Assembly: GCA_009668975.1 (NCBI GenBank)
Contig: SBEG01000011.1
Coordinates: 50,485 to 114,484, forward strand
Source of the DNA: Deltaproteobacteria bacterium
GTDB taxonomy: Bacteria > Desulfobacterota > Desulfuromonadia > Geobacterales > Geobacteraceae
Length of the DNA stretch: 64,000 nucleotides
Reading direction: 5' to 3'
Shown here: in pieces, positions 55,357 through 63,914 of the stretch
How positions within the stretch are numbered: position 1 is the stretch's first letter
Layout of the letters: each line of letters opens with the position of its first letter
Position numbers and translations under genes: made by a program
Notes under the pieces: model-generated
What the model was told of the DNA's origin: nothing
Databases searched by the model: none
The model's input: only the letters and a program-made list of their open reading frames with translations

Positions 55357-56625
55357 TCAGCTTCCCGTTGACTGTATGGAGCGAAGCAGCGAGAGCTGTG
55401 CGTCGGGGTCGTCAAGCCGCTCCAGTCCCGCCCAGTGCAGAAACGGTACCAGGACTTCCTCCGGCGATTTCCGCTGGTACCTGGTGTCAGAGAGATGATG
55501 GATAAGTTTCAGGGTGCGCAGGCCGTCGAACCAGGAGTGAAACGCGCAGAGGAGCGCCGCCTGGTCGCGGCTGTTTTTTCTGAGTTTCTCCCAGGCTTCG
55601 ACAAAGCCGGCCTGGTCCAGATACTTCTTGAGCTCAGGAGAAATTCTTTCAGCCTGATGGGCAATGTCCTGCCCGGAGGCGTCAAAGTGCGTGGCCACCA
55701 GTTCGAGCCAGGTGCCGAGAATCGCAAAGCATTCGTGCTGGTAAAAGAGTACTGCGCTCTCTTCCCCGGCCAGCAGCCGGGAGATGCTCCTGCCGGTGCC
55801 GAACGGGACCCGGTGTGAGGCACGTGCGGATGGCAGCACGTGCGTACCTGTTACTGACTCAATACCGAAAGTTTTTTTGAGGTGCTGGAGAAAATAGAAG
55901 TCTTCGGCGGCCAAGCGGGTGTTCATGCCGCCCATGCCGGCGTATGCTGCGGCGGTGCATGCCATGGCGCTGCCGATGGTGTGGAACGCATACGGCGAGC
56001 CGGCCCGGGAAAGCCCCAGCACGTAGACGCGTAAAAAGAGTTCGTAGCGGCGGATCGCTTGCCGCTCCTGCGGTGTAGCGCCTTCCTGGTGATGGAAAGC
56101 GAGCACTGCCCCGCCTGCCGCTGTGGAGCGGAAATGTCCGGTCAGGGCCGACAGGTAATCAGGCTGCACCAGGGTATCCGCATCGAGTGCCACGAGTAGC
56201 GGGGCTGGTCCCTTGAAATCAAGCAGTGGGAGCGCCAGATCAAATCCGATCTTCCTGGCCAGGCCGACTCCGCCTTTTTTTGCGGGTAGTTCCTTGCCCG
56301 GCGAGGCCGCGTCCACCCAGGCGAGACGAAGCCTGGTGAGAGAGGGGCCATCTCCGGCCAACAGTTCCAGGGTGCTCCGATTGTCGTCTTTATCCGTTTG
56401 AGGAGTATCCTCACGGTTGTTGATCACTACCAGGACCAGGAAACGAGAAACGAGCTCCGGCGGGTTTTGCGCCAAAGAGCGGAGCGTTGCCAGGAGGTTT
56501 TTGCTTTCAGCCAGTGCCGGGATGACTACGGCACCGGCAAAAGTTCCTTGAAACCGGCCGCAAATTTCCCAGGGTCCTTTGACGGCTCGAGAGGAAAGAT
56601 ATTTCGTAATTTCTTTAGGAATCAT
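55357..56625 (-). CDS. Family 2 glycosyltransferase-like protein
   Basis: A 422-residue protein. The GT-A core has V-V-I-P-A-L-A-E-S near 36, V-V-I-N-N-R near 70, and the metal-binding A-L-D-A-D-T near 152. No membrane helices are obvious, unlike many polysaccharide synthases. The C-terminal third is helical and unassigned. The enzyme should use a nucleotide sugar to glycosylate an unknown acceptor. It stands alone, so context gives no help. Confidence 0.75.
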   Translation of the reverse strand: MIPKEITKYLSSRAVKGPWEICGRFQGTFAGAVVIPALAESKNLLATLRSLAQNPPELVSRFLVLVVINNREDTPQTDKDDNRSTLELLAGDGPSLTRLRLAWVDAASPGKELPAKKGGVGLARKIGFDLALPLLDFKGPAPLLVALDADTLVQPDYLSALTGHFRSTAAGGAVLAFHHQEGATPQERQAIRRYELFLRVYVLGLSRAGSPYAFHTIGSAMACTAAAYAGMGGMNTRLAAEDFYFLQHLKKTFGIESVTGTHVLPSARASHRVPFGTGRSISRLLAGEESAVLFYQHECFAILGTWLELVATHFDASGQDIAHQAERISPELKKYLDQAGFVEAWEKLRKNSRDQAALLCAFHSWFDGLRTLKLIHHLSDTRYQRKSPEEVLVPFLHWAGLERLDDPDAQLSLLRSIQSTGS

Positions 56626-56695
56626 GACCCGGAAGTATACCGAAAAGGTCGAGGTGTTGGCAAATAAAGAAACGTTACTAAGGTGTGACGGAATG

Positions 56696-56724
56696 TTGAC
56701 ACGAAACCCTGCTTCTGTTACATT
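56696..56724 (+). promoter_or_regulatory. Sigma-70 promoter upstream of PAS-GGDEF gene
   Basis: A perfect TTGACA (56696-56701), a 17-bp spacer and TACATT (56719-56724) lie 210 bp before the start codon. This implies a leader of about 200 nt, with possible hairpins (TCCGGACC...GGTCC-like around 56840-56875), which is unexplained. Confidence 0.6.
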
Positions 56725-56934
56725 TTCGCCGGGTTACCTGACGTTGCGAAAGGAAATCATCCTCTCGCAAAATTTCTTTCAGTTTCAGAGTCCACTGTTT
56801 GGTGCATGGTGTCACCAGATAGGCCTTCGGTGGGTATTCCGGACCGAACTCTTGGTGCTTGATCCGTCCGGATGCAGGTAGAATGTTCGGTGGACCCGCT
56901 GGAGATGAATCACTGAAGTTTTTGGAGTGATACC

Positions 56935-57897
56935 GTGAATAAGAAGTTAGACGCGGAATTGTTGTCGCAGGTTCTGCAGAAAATATCCGTTCCGACTTTT
57001 GTCATTGATCGTGACCATACGATCATCCACTGGAACAGGGCGCTGGAAAATCTGACCGGCTGCCAGTCAGAGGAGATGGTTGGTACGAGCGACCACTGGA
57101 AAGCGTTTTACCCCGTGCAGAAACCGCTATTGGCCGACCTGGTCGTCGATAATGTGCGGGAGCATGCGATTGCCGGATATTACGATGGTAAATACCGGAA
57201 ATCCTCATTTTCCGAGGGGGCCTATGAAGTCGAAGATTATTTCGCCGGTCTGGGTGACGCCGGCCGCTGGCTTTATTTTACCGCGACTCCGATACCGGAC
57301 GGTGACGGCACCATGCTGGGAGCGGTACAGACTCTTCAGGATATTACGGAACGAAAAGTCGTGGAGGATGAGCTCCGGGAGAGCGAGAAACGCTACCGGG
57401 AGCTGAGTATCACCGATTCACTCACCAAACTTTACAATTCCCGTCACTTCTTCCGCCAGCTGCGCCAGGAGATCGAGCGGGCAAAGCGCTACGAAGAGCA
57501 TCTGTCTCTGATCCTGCTCGATATCGATAATTTTAAAGGTTATAACGATACCTATGGGCACCTGGAAGGTGACCGGGTGCTGGCGGTACTGGCAGAGGTA
57601 ATCAGGGAGAACTTGCGAAGCGCCGATTCGGCCTACCGGTACGGCGGCGAGGAATTCACCGTGATTCTGCCCGAGACCGAAGGTGAAAACGCCCTGCTCG
57701 TGGCGGAAAGGCTCAGAAAGGGTTTTGAAGATACCGCTTTATCACCGTTGCCCCGCTCGGAAGTCCACATGACGGTAAGTGTCGGTGTTACACAGTATAT
57801 TCCCGGCGAAGATGACTCCGTTTTTATCAAGCGGGCCGACAATGCCATGTATACCGCCAAGACCAGCGGGAAGAATCGTGTGTTTCAGATCAGGTAG
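56935..57897 (+). CDS. PAS-domain diguanylate cyclase
   Basis: A 320-residue cytoplasmic protein starting with GTG behind a GGAG site. A PAS domain (about 12-138, V-P-T-F-V-I-D-R-D-H and I-I-H-W-N-R-A-L-E-N-L-T-G motifs) leads to a GGDEF domain with Y-G-G-E-E-F at 236-241 and an RxxD inhibitory site at 228-231. It should make c-di-GMP in response to a small ligand or redox signal bound by PAS. A bidirectional terminator follows the gene. Confidence 0.94.
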   Translation: MNKKLDAELLSQVLQKISVPTFVIDRDHTIIHWNRALENLTGCQSEEMVGTSDHWKAFYPVQKPLLADLVVDNVREHAIAGYYDGKYRKSSFSEGAYEVEDYFAGLGDAGRWLYFTATPIPDGDGTMLGAVQTLQDITERKVVEDELRESEKRYRELSITDSLTKLYNSRHFFRQLRQEIERAKRYEEHLSLILLDIDNFKGYNDTYGHLEGDRVLAVLAEVIRENLRSADSAYRYGGEEFTVILPETEGENALLVAERLRKGFEDTALSPLPRSEVHMTVSVGVTQYIPGEDDSVFIKRADNAMYTAKTSGKNRVFQIR

Positions 57898-57957
57898 TTT
57901 CCTCCGGAAACTCCGGATGTGAAACAATTATTCGAAGTTGATGCATCCAAAACTGAC

Positions 57958-57999
57958 AAAAAGCCGTTCCATCAGCAGCTCGCTGAAGAACGGCTTTTT
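57958..57999. terminator. Bidirectional terminator between PAS-GGDEF and permease
   Basis: AAAAAGCCGTTC pairs with GAACGGCTTTTT over 12 bp, with an inner CAGC/GCTG pairing. A T-run follows on the plus strand and the A-run gives one on the minus strand. It serves two convergent genes. Confidence 0.9.
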
Positions 58000-58040
58000 T
58001 ATTGTTTAAAAGTGATAGGTGCCGCTCGCCAAACTCTGGT

Positions 58041-59342
58041 TCACATCTTCGGATAAAAGACAAAAAACGACAGGGAAATGAGCGCCAGAATCCAGGCCCC
58101 GGCCGGCACTTCCCTGCCCCGGCCGGAAAGTGTCTTGAAGAGCGGCCAGACCAGGAGACCGGCGGTGATTCCTACCCCGATATTGTAGGTAAAACTGATG
58201 AGCACGATGGTCAGGAAGGCCGGGAGCAGTTCGGTGGGGTCGTCGAAAGCAATCCGGGTGAGCGGGCTGATCATGAAGCTGCCGATAATGATCAGGGCTA
58301 CGCCGTAGGCATGGGCGGGGACCGCCGTGAACAGCGGGGCGAAAAAGAGCGCCAGGAGAAACAAGCCGGCTGTGACCACGGAGACAAAGCCGGTTCTGCC
58401 CCCTTCTTCGATCCCGGCGGCTGATTCTACATAGGCGCCGGTGGTTGTGGTGCCCAGGACTGGCGCCAGGGTGGTGGCCAGTGCGTCTGCCAGCATCGGC
58501 TTTTCGATTTCCGGGAGATTGCCGTTTTTGTCCAGCAGTTCGGCCCTGGCAGAAAGGCCGATCAGGGTGCCGATGGTGTCGGCAAAGGCCATGACAAAGA
58601 TGGTAAGCACCACCGGCAGGAATTTCGGCGTCAAGGCTCCGGAAAGGTCCAGCTGGAGAAAGATCGGTGCGGGGCTGGGCGGGAGGCTGACCAGGGCGTC
58701 GGGTACTTTCGTGACACCGGCCAGCATGGAGAACAGGGTGGTTGCCAGGATTCCGATCATCAGTGCCCCCCGGACCTTCCACAGCATCAGCAGCACCGTG
58801 AGCAACAGTCCGGAGAGTGCGAGAATAACGGAAGGCTGCGCCAGATTGCCGAGCCGGACCGGCGCTCCGGGAACCCCGAGAACGACAATTCCGGTTTCAT
58901 TCAGGCCGATAAAGGTGATGAACATGCCGATCCCCACGGCAAAACTGTATTTCAGCGAAGTGGGGATGGCATTGGCCAGCCAGCTCCGGATCTTCAGCAC
59001 GGTCAGGACGGTAAAGGCGATGCCGGCGATGAATACGGCGCCCAGGGCCTCCTGCCAGGTAAAGCCGAGCGCCTTGACGACGGTGAAGGAGACGAAGGCG
59101 TTTTCGCCCATGTAGGGTGCGATGGCGAAGGGCCGTTTGGCATAGATCCCCATGAGCAGGGTGCCGAATGCCGCTGCCAGGATGGTGGCGGTGGTGGAGG
59201 GGCCGCGCGGGATTCCGGCCACTTCCAGGATGGCCGGATTGACGATGATGATGTAGGCCATGGTGACGAAGGTCGTGAAGCCGGCCAGGGTTTCTTGCCG
59301 GTAGGATGTCCGGTATTTGTGGAAGGCAAAATAGTTCTTCAT
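58041..59342 (-). CDS. NCS2 (AzgA-like) purine permease
   Basis: A 433-residue membrane protein with about 12-14 hydrophobic segments. Y-I-I-I-V-N-P-A-I-L near 31, the T-x-I-A-x and A-F-A-D-T-I-G-T-L-I-G motif near 275, and G-T-T-T-T-G-A-Y-V-E-S-A-A-G near 315 mark the AzgA (adenine/guanine/hypoxanthine) branch of NCS2 permeases, a proton symporter in the inner membrane. Single gene. Confidence 0.94.
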   Translation of the reverse strand: MKNYFAFHKYRTSYRQETLAGFTTFVTMAYIIIVNPAILEVAGIPRGPSTTATILAAAFGTLLMGIYAKRPFAIAPYMGENAFVSFTVVKALGFTWQEALGAVFIAGIAFTVLTVLKIRSWLANAIPTSLKYSFAVGIGMFITFIGLNETGIVVLGVPGAPVRLGNLAQPSVILALSGLLLTVLLMLWKVRGALMIGILATTLFSMLAGVTKVPDALVSLPPSPAPIFLQLDLSGALTPKFLPVVLTIFVMAFADTIGTLIGLSARAELLDKNGNLPEIEKPMLADALATTLAPVLGTTTTGAYVESAAGIEEGGRTGFVSVVTAGLFLLALFFAPLFTAVPAHAYGVALIIIGSFMISPLTRIAFDDPTELLPAFLTIVLISFTYNIGVGITAGLLVWPLFKTLSGRGREVPAGAWILALISLSFFVFYPKM

Positions 59343-59449
59343 GTGGCTCAGAGGCTCCTTTCACGTTTTCACTGATTCGCCGGCAATCCTTTCCCCGGTT
59401 CTGTCAGGATACAACCATTGCTTTCGGGTACTCGTCACTCTTGCCTGCT

Positions 59450-60232
59450 TTACCGCTCCGCCTTTTCCAGGTCACGCCCGTGATCCTGTCCCAGGTTCCC
59501 CTGGGAAAATTCCGAATTTTCCGGAAGTGCCAGATGCAGCTCGCTAACTTTGTCAAGGGAGAGGAGCGCGGTTTCAATCCGGCAGTCCAGGAGGTGGCCG
59601 CCGACTTTCCGGTCGGCGGAAATAAAGTGGAAGTGGTAGCCGGGGAGGTTGATCCCCTTGGCAAAACCAGGGGTTCTGAAGCCGATGATTGTCCCGGAAA
59701 TTTCCTGGAATTGGAAGACCGTTTGCCGGCTGGCGGCTTCCGCCAGACCCGGGTACGGTTTTTGTTGCGCGGGAACACTGCGAATTTTGATGGCGGGAAA
59801 GGTCCCCTCGATTTTGAGGGCATAAAAATAATTGGGCGTCGGCAGCAGGGCATCCAGTTGCCGCATCAGGCTGGTAAGGTCCGGTGCGGCGGCAAGGGGA
59901 AGCGTGGTCTCCGGGGTGAAGAATTTTACCACGGCAAAGGGCGTCTTCGCCGTGTCTGCTACCGGAAGAACCGTTCCATCGGCCTTGGCCTGGTAGAAGG
60001 CGCCGCCAAGAGCAATCATTTCCCCATCCAGTGCGTCGAAGGTGCCGATGCCGAAATCGCCATTCCTTTTCAGGTCGGCAAAGGTCGTGCTGCCGTCGTA
60101 GATGCCGACGAGCAAGGCATCGATGGTTGATGTCTGGTAGAGACTGTCGACTTTCCGGTTGCAATGGCTGCATCCCGGCAGGAGGAGCAAGGAGAGGAGT
60201 GTTGCGAGATTGATCAGGCGGATGGCTTTCAT
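59450..60232 (-). CDS. Acetolactate decarboxylase, predicted lipoprotein
   Basis: A 260-residue protein. The start at ATG 60232 has AAGGA 6 bp before it. The N-terminus is a lipoprotein signal (hydrophobic core, then L-L-P-G-C with Cys21). The mature part fits the BudA/AlsD family: S-T-I-D-A-L-L-V-G near 34-42, and the zinc-binding G-Y-H-F-H-F-I-S-A-D with a later G-G-H-L near the C-terminus. The family converts 2-acetolactate to acetoin. A membrane-anchored periplasmic version is odd, since acetolactate is made in the cytoplasm. The family also has exported members in other bacteria. No acetolactate synthase is nearby. Confidence 0.88.
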   Translation of the reverse strand: MKAIRLINLATLLSLLLLPGCSHCNRKVDSLYQTSTIDALLVGIYDGSTTFADLKRNGDFGIGTFDALDGEMIALGGAFYQAKADGTVLPVADTAKTPFAVVKFFTPETTLPLAAAPDLTSLMRQLDALLPTPNYFYALKIEGTFPAIKIRSVPAQQKPYPGLAEAASRQTVFQFQEISGTIIGFRTPGFAKGINLPGYHFHFISADRKVGGHLLDCRIETALLSLDKVSELHLALPENSEFSQGNLGQDHGRDLEKAER

Positions 60233-60694
60233 GTATGTTCCTTTCTGCTGCGAGAGGGTCCTTTTCATATGGAATCCTTGCTGGGCATAAGGGTCAGAAA
60301 CTTTCGATTGGAGGCGAATCTGGTGGGTGGCAATTTCCTCTTCTTATTCCAGTAGGCATTCAAGCTGACACCTTACCACCCCTAACCCCTCCTTACAAAG
60401 GAGGACCCAAAGGGCCTAAAGGAGCTGGGGGGTGGTTGGGTTTTGTGCGATCTTGATTGCAACGTAGAATTATTATCACAATCTGCTGCGAAATGAATAA
60501 TTTTTCACCATGAAAAATGACTTTTCTCTCTGTCCCTTTCGGGCAGTGTGGTGAAGTTCAACATTGATCTTTTTTGGTGGGGAAGGTATGTAATGGTTAT
60601 ATAGCGAAGGACGAACGTTGTTACCGCTGACGAGATTGCACTCGTCTGTGAGCGTGTCCCGGCCACAATTCGCTGATACTCGTAAGGAGACACT
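60233..60694. other. Divergent gap between decarboxylase and thioesterase genes
   Basis: 462 bp holding one TACCACCCC-type repeat (60373-60437) and no convincing gene. Both promoters must be here. A TTGATC/TATGTA pair with a 17-bp spacer lies near 60565-60595 and may serve the thioesterase, but is weak. Confidence 0.4.
60373..60437. repeat. TACCACCCC-type repeat, short form
   Basis: CCTTACCACCCCTAACCCC on the left and GGGGGGTGGTTGGG on the right, with an inner CTCCTTACAAAGGAG palindrome. It belongs to the same family as 20801-20932, but the sequence between is different. Confidence 0.7.
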
Positions 60695-61123
60695 ATGGCA
60701 CTCTGGTTTCGTGAATATACCCTGAAGGAATTGAATCAGATTATGGCGGATACCCTTATCAGCCATGTGGGAATTGAGTTTGTTGAAATTGGTGACGATT
60801 TTCTGCGGGCGCGCATGCCGGTGGATCAGCGTACCCGGCAGCCCATGGGGATCCTCCATGGCGGCGCCTCGGTGGTGCTGGCGGAAACGCTCGGCAGCGC
60901 TGCTTCAAATCTGGCCATCAATCGCGATGAATTTTATGCCGTGGGGCTGGAGATCAACGCCAACCATGTCCGATCGGTGGCCAGCGGGTCTGTCATCGGC
61001 ACCGCCCGTCCCCTTCATCTCGGCAAATCGACCCAGGTCTGGGAAATGCAGATTTGCGATGAAGAGGGTAAGCTGGTCTGTGTGTCGCGCATGACGAACG
61101 CGGTCCTGAAGAAGGAAAAATAG
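60695..61123 (+). CDS. Hotdog-fold acyl-CoA thioesterase (PaaI/YdiI type)
   Basis: A 142-residue protein with the hotdog pattern: I-G-I-E-F near 26, G-I-L-H-G-G-A-S-V-V-L-A-E-T-L-G-S near 52-68 (His and catalytic Glu), and a C-terminal R-M-T-N-A. Such enzymes hydrolyse aryl- or acyl-CoA; the closest are YdiI/MenI, which act on DHNA-CoA in menaquinone synthesis. AAGGAG precedes the ATG. It is convergent with the rhomboid gene, 7 bp apart. Confidence 0.9.
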   Translation: MALWFREYTLKELNQIMADTLISHVGIEFVEIGDDFLRARMPVDQRTRQPMGILHGGASVVLAETLGSAASNLAINRDEFYAVGLEINANHVRSVASGSVIGTARPLHLGKSTQVWEMQICDEEGKLVCVSRMTNAVLKKEK

Positions 61124-61130
61124 GGAGCGT

Positions 61131-61856
61131 TCAGAACCGGTCCCGGCGTTTTGCAGTGGGCCAGCCCCCGAGCAGGAGCAGCAGGCCGATTCCGCCAAAG
61201 AAGCCGCCGAGATGGGCAAAGTAGGCAATGCCGCCCTGGACCTGTTCGCCGCTGTTGATCCAGGTGGCGCTGATGAATTGGAGCAGGACCCAGTAGCCGA
61301 TGATCAGAAAGGCCGGCACTTCGATGAAGGTGAAAAAGAAAAAGATCGGCAACAGAGTAAGGATCCGGGCATGCGGGTAGAGAATCAGGTAGGCGCCCAT
61401 CACCCCGGCCACCGCGCCGCTTGCGCCGATCATCGGGATGCTCGATTGGGGTGCGCTGAGAACCTGCCCTGCCGCACCGGCCATGCCGCAGGCAAAATAG
61501 AAGATGACGAAGCGGAATCTGCCGAGAACGTCCTCGATATTATTGCCGAATATCCAGAGAAAGAGCATGTTTGAGCCGATGTGGAGCCAGTTGCCGTGCA
61601 GGAACATGGAGGTGAAGACCTGGTCCCAGGCCTGCGACGGTTCGGTGATCAGTTTGGCCGGGACCAGGGCATATTCGGCGACGAGTCCACCGACAAAATG
61701 ATTGACCTGCACGGCGCCGCGAGCCGTTTCCACCAGCACCTTTTCGTAGTGGCCGCTGAGCCGGTCCTGAATGAAGAGCAGGATGTTGGCGGCGATCAGG
61801 CAGACCGTGATAATCGGAAAATTCTTGGTCGGATTGTAATCCTTGAGCGGAATCAT
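61131..61856 (-). CDS. Rhomboid family intramembrane serine protease
   Basis: A 241-residue membrane protein with about six hydrophobic helices. The catalytic dyad is Ser146 in I-G-A-S-G-A and His215 in F-A-H-L-G-G, and the W-x-H motif region W-L-H-I-G-S-N-M-L near 90-98 matches the family. It cleaves helices within the inner membrane; its substrate is unknown. The gap after it holds a repeat. Confidence 0.93.
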   Translation of the reverse strand: MIPLKDYNPTKNFPIITVCLIAANILLFIQDRLSGHYEKVLVETARGAVQVNHFVGGLVAEYALVPAKLITEPSQAWDQVFTSMFLHGNWLHIGSNMLFLWIFGNNIEDVLGRFRFVIFYFACGMAGAAGQVLSAPQSSIPMIGASGAVAGVMGAYLILYPHARILTLLPIFFFFTFIEVPAFLIIGYWVLLQFISATWINSGEQVQGGIAYFAHLGGFFGGIGLLLLLGGWPTAKRRDRF

Positions 61857-61876
61857 GCCTGTAGTATAGGAGATGA

Positions 61877-61933
61877 ATCGAAACCTGTCGAGACGGATTT
61901 ACAGCAGAATTAGCCTAAGTTCGACAGGTTTCT
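61877..61933. repeat. Shortened MITE-related palindrome
   Basis: GAAACCTGTCGA pairs with TCGACAGGTTTC at the other end. The inner GACGGATTTACAGCAG and CCTAAGTTCGACAGG parts match the right part of the element at 49227-49393, so it looks like a deletion derivative. Confidence 0.7.
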
Positions 61934-61983
61934 AGAGAATCGCTCGCTATGAAACATTCTCGAACGAGAAGGGTGGCCTGACC

Positions 61984-62784
61984 ATGGTATCTTCGGACAT
62001 GACAGCGGACCGGGATGTTGATCTTTCCCGGCGTCTGTATCGTGGGCTCACGGCAGGCCTGGAGGAACTGCTGCCGTTGCTGGACGACCCGTCACGGGAG
62101 GTGCTCAAGGCCGTACTGAAAAATCCCAACCTTGATGAATCGAGCCTGCTCCACCTTCTGAAAAGGCGTGACCTGACCGATGATCTGCTCACGGCAATGT
62201 ACCGGCTGCCGTTGACGGAAACCAGTCATCGGCTGAAGGTTGCCCTGGTACACCACCACGCTACACCCGACCATATTGTTCTTACCCTGATTCCCCAACT
62301 CTATCTATTTGAACTGGTGACGGTCTGTTTCTTGCCGGGCATAACCCCGGACCGGCGGCTGGTCGCGGAGCGTGCGCTGATCAAGCGCCTTGCCGATACT
62401 CCGCTCGGCAGCAAAATAACCCTTGCTCGCCGGGCACCCTCCGAGGTGGTGGAGGCTCTGCTGCACGAAGGCCAGCCCCAATTGATGGCCGCCTGTCTCG
62501 ACAATCCACGTCTCAAGCAGGCTGCGATCCTCCGCTTTCTCAGCGGGCCGGGCGCCACGGCGGAAACGATTTCGGTGATTGCACGCCATCCCCGCTGGAA
62601 ATCCCGTCACGAGCTGAAACTGGCGATTCTGAAAAACAGTAAGACGCCGTTGATCTGGTTTACGGCACTCCTGCCGGGACTCTCTCTTGTGGAAGTAAAA
62701 AATATCTACGCTTCAAGCCGCATTTCAGCTGCTCAGAAGGCGTGTGTGGCGGAAGAGTTGCTGCGGAGGAAGGGCCGGCGTTAG
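61984..62784 (+). CDS. Uncharacterised helical-repeat protein
   Basis: A 266-residue protein without a recognised function. It is made of amphipathic helices in pairs of about 35 residues (for example L-K-A-V-L-K-N-P-N-L-D and L-M-A-A-C-L-D-N-P-R-L), recalling HEAT-like or DUF2336-like repeats. It has no signal peptide or membrane segment. Protein-protein binding is the best guess. The start could be the ATG at 61984 or the M at residue 6, since no strong ribosome-binding site separates them. Confidence 0.7.
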   Translation: MVSSDMTADRDVDLSRRLYRGLTAGLEELLPLLDDPSREVLKAVLKNPNLDESSLLHLLKRRDLTDDLLTAMYRLPLTETSHRLKVALVHHHATPDHIVLTLIPQLYLFELVTVCFLPGITPDRRLVAERALIKRLADTPLGSKITLARRAPSEVVEALLHEGQPQLMAACLDNPRLKQAAILRFLSGPGATAETISVIARHPRWKSRHELKLAILKNSKTPLIWFTALLPGLSLVEVKNIYASSRISAAQKACVAEELLRRKGRR

Positions 62785-62896
62785 CTTCACGTGGCGTCGG
62801 TCTTTTGCCGGATGAGGTGTTTCTTGATCGTCAGGATCGTGTCTGCCGGTAATTTTGCCGCAGAGGAATTGTTTTTGCGCGTTCGGGCAAAAAAAC

Positions 62897-62917
62897 GCGG
62901 GCGCTACGAACGCCCGC
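62897..62917 (-). terminator. GC-rich hairpin with minus-strand T-run
   Basis: GCGGGCG pairs with CGCCCGC, with a T-run of seven after it on the minus strand. It lies 430 bp beyond purE, so it may be a second terminator for that transcript or belong to an unseen small RNA. Confidence 0.45.
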
Positions 62918-63192
62918 AAGGATGGAAACGCTGGTTACTGATTCGAATGGAGGCGTTTCCCGGCAGAAATTCTTTGGGAAAGAAGGGGCAGCTTCTTTTC
63001 GGCAAAAAGTAGGGAAGGAAAAATCAAGAGCTGGACGTTATATAATAAAATAAACAGCGAATGTCAAGAAAAAAGGATTCGGTCTAATGAGCACGTCAAG
63101 TGTACTTCGGTTACGTTGCGGGAGCAGTTAGCGGACTGTCATGGCAAGGAGACTTGTTGTGCTGTTTCAAATAGAGATGGATTCGAAAAAGA

Positions 63193-63272
63193 CGTCACCC
63201 CGGCGAATGCCGGGGTCCAGTGGTTTGCCACACATTGAAAAGAGCGGACTCCGGCTTTCGCCGGAATGACGG
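63193..63272. repeat. CCGGCGAAAGCCGG-type palindromic repeat
   Basis: Two palindromes, CCCCGGCGAATGCCGGGG and TCCGGCTTTCGCCGGA, lie in inverted order with GTCACC and GGAATGAC ends. Sequences of this kind are frequent dispersed repeats in many proteobacteria. Confidence 0.7.
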
Positions 63273-63327
63273 AAAACGCCTTTCCGGTCTTTTTGCGAGT
63301 GCATCAAATAGGTATTACTAGAAGTGT

Positions 63328-63345
63328 GAGGGGCTTGCGCCCCTC
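63328..63345 (-). terminator. Hairpin at the end of purE
   Basis: GAGGGGC pairs with GCCCCTC around a TTGC loop, overlapping the purE stop codon. No T-run follows, so it may only protect the mRNA end. Confidence 0.4.
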
Positions 63346-63853
63346 AGAGATTGGCAAGTTTCTCCTGCAGTTCCCGGTCCTTTGCGGCAACCTCCCGGGC
63401 CATGCTTTCCTTGAATTCCTTCAATTGCAGGGCAAGGGCGGGCTCGGAAAGGGCCAGCATCTGCACCGCCAGGATACCGGCATTCTTGGCGCCTGCCTTG
63501 CCGATGGCAACGGTGGCGACCGGAATGCCGCCGGGCATCTGGACGGTTGAGTGGAGGGCGTCAACGCCATTAAGCCCCCCACCACCGATGGGCACGCCGA
63601 TGACCGGGAGTATCGTTCCCGCGGCCATTACCCCTGCAAGGTGGGCTGCCATGCCGGCACCGGCAATGATGACCTTCACCCCGCGACCCTCGGCGGTAGC
63701 GGAGAGCTCTGCCGTAGTGTCGGGACAGCGGTGAGCCGAGGAGATCCTCATTTCAAAAGTGACACCGAACTGCCGCAGGATCTGCGCGGCCTCTTCCATG
63801 ACCGGAAGGTCCGAATCGCTTCCCATGACTATCAGAACTTTTGGTTTTGTCAT
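63344..63853 (-). CDS. purE: N5-carboxyaminoimidazole ribonucleotide mutase
   Basis: A 169-residue class I PurE. M-G-S-D-S-D-L-P-V-M near 10-19, S-A-H-R-C-P-D near 42-48, and A-G-M-A-A-H-L-A-G-V near 75-84 are the substrate-binding loops, with the active-site His in S-A-H-R. It converts N5-CAIR to CAIR in purine synthesis. ATG 63853 with GGAG about 6 bp before it is chosen over an upstream extension. The upstream gap holds a repeat, and the neighbouring pur gene, if any, is outside the window. Confidence 0.95.
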   Translation of the reverse strand: MTKPKVLIVMGSDSDLPVMEEAAQILRQFGVTFEMRISSAHRCPDTTAELSATAEGRGVKVIIAGAGMAAHLAGVMAAGTILPVIGVPIGGGGLNGVDALHSTVQMPGGIPVATVAIGKAGAKNAGILAVQMLALSEPALALQLKEFKESMAREVAAKDRELQEKLANL

Positions 63854-63890
63854 ATACGCTCCGTGTGTTCGCATCTTTCGTTCCCAAAAA

Positions 63891-63914
63891 GGGCGCGGCA
63901 AGCAGCGCCCCTAC
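63891..63914. repeat. GTAGGGGCG-type repeat fragment
   Basis: Complement of the left part of 47836-47888, sharing about 24 bp. It lies just upstream of purE. Confidence 0.7.

Larger units (their letters stand above)
62785..63343. other. 559-bp intergenic region with hairpin and repeat
   Basis: Contains a terminator-like hairpin (62897-62917), an AT-rich stretch (63015-63085), and a palindromic repeat (63193-63272). No gene is convincing: the open frames lack ribosome-binding sites and family features. Confidence 0.45.

Noticed and set aside
60476..60859. Minus-strand open frame over the start of the thioesterase gene
   Set aside because: It overlaps a clear hotdog thioesterase on the other strand and lacks motifs.
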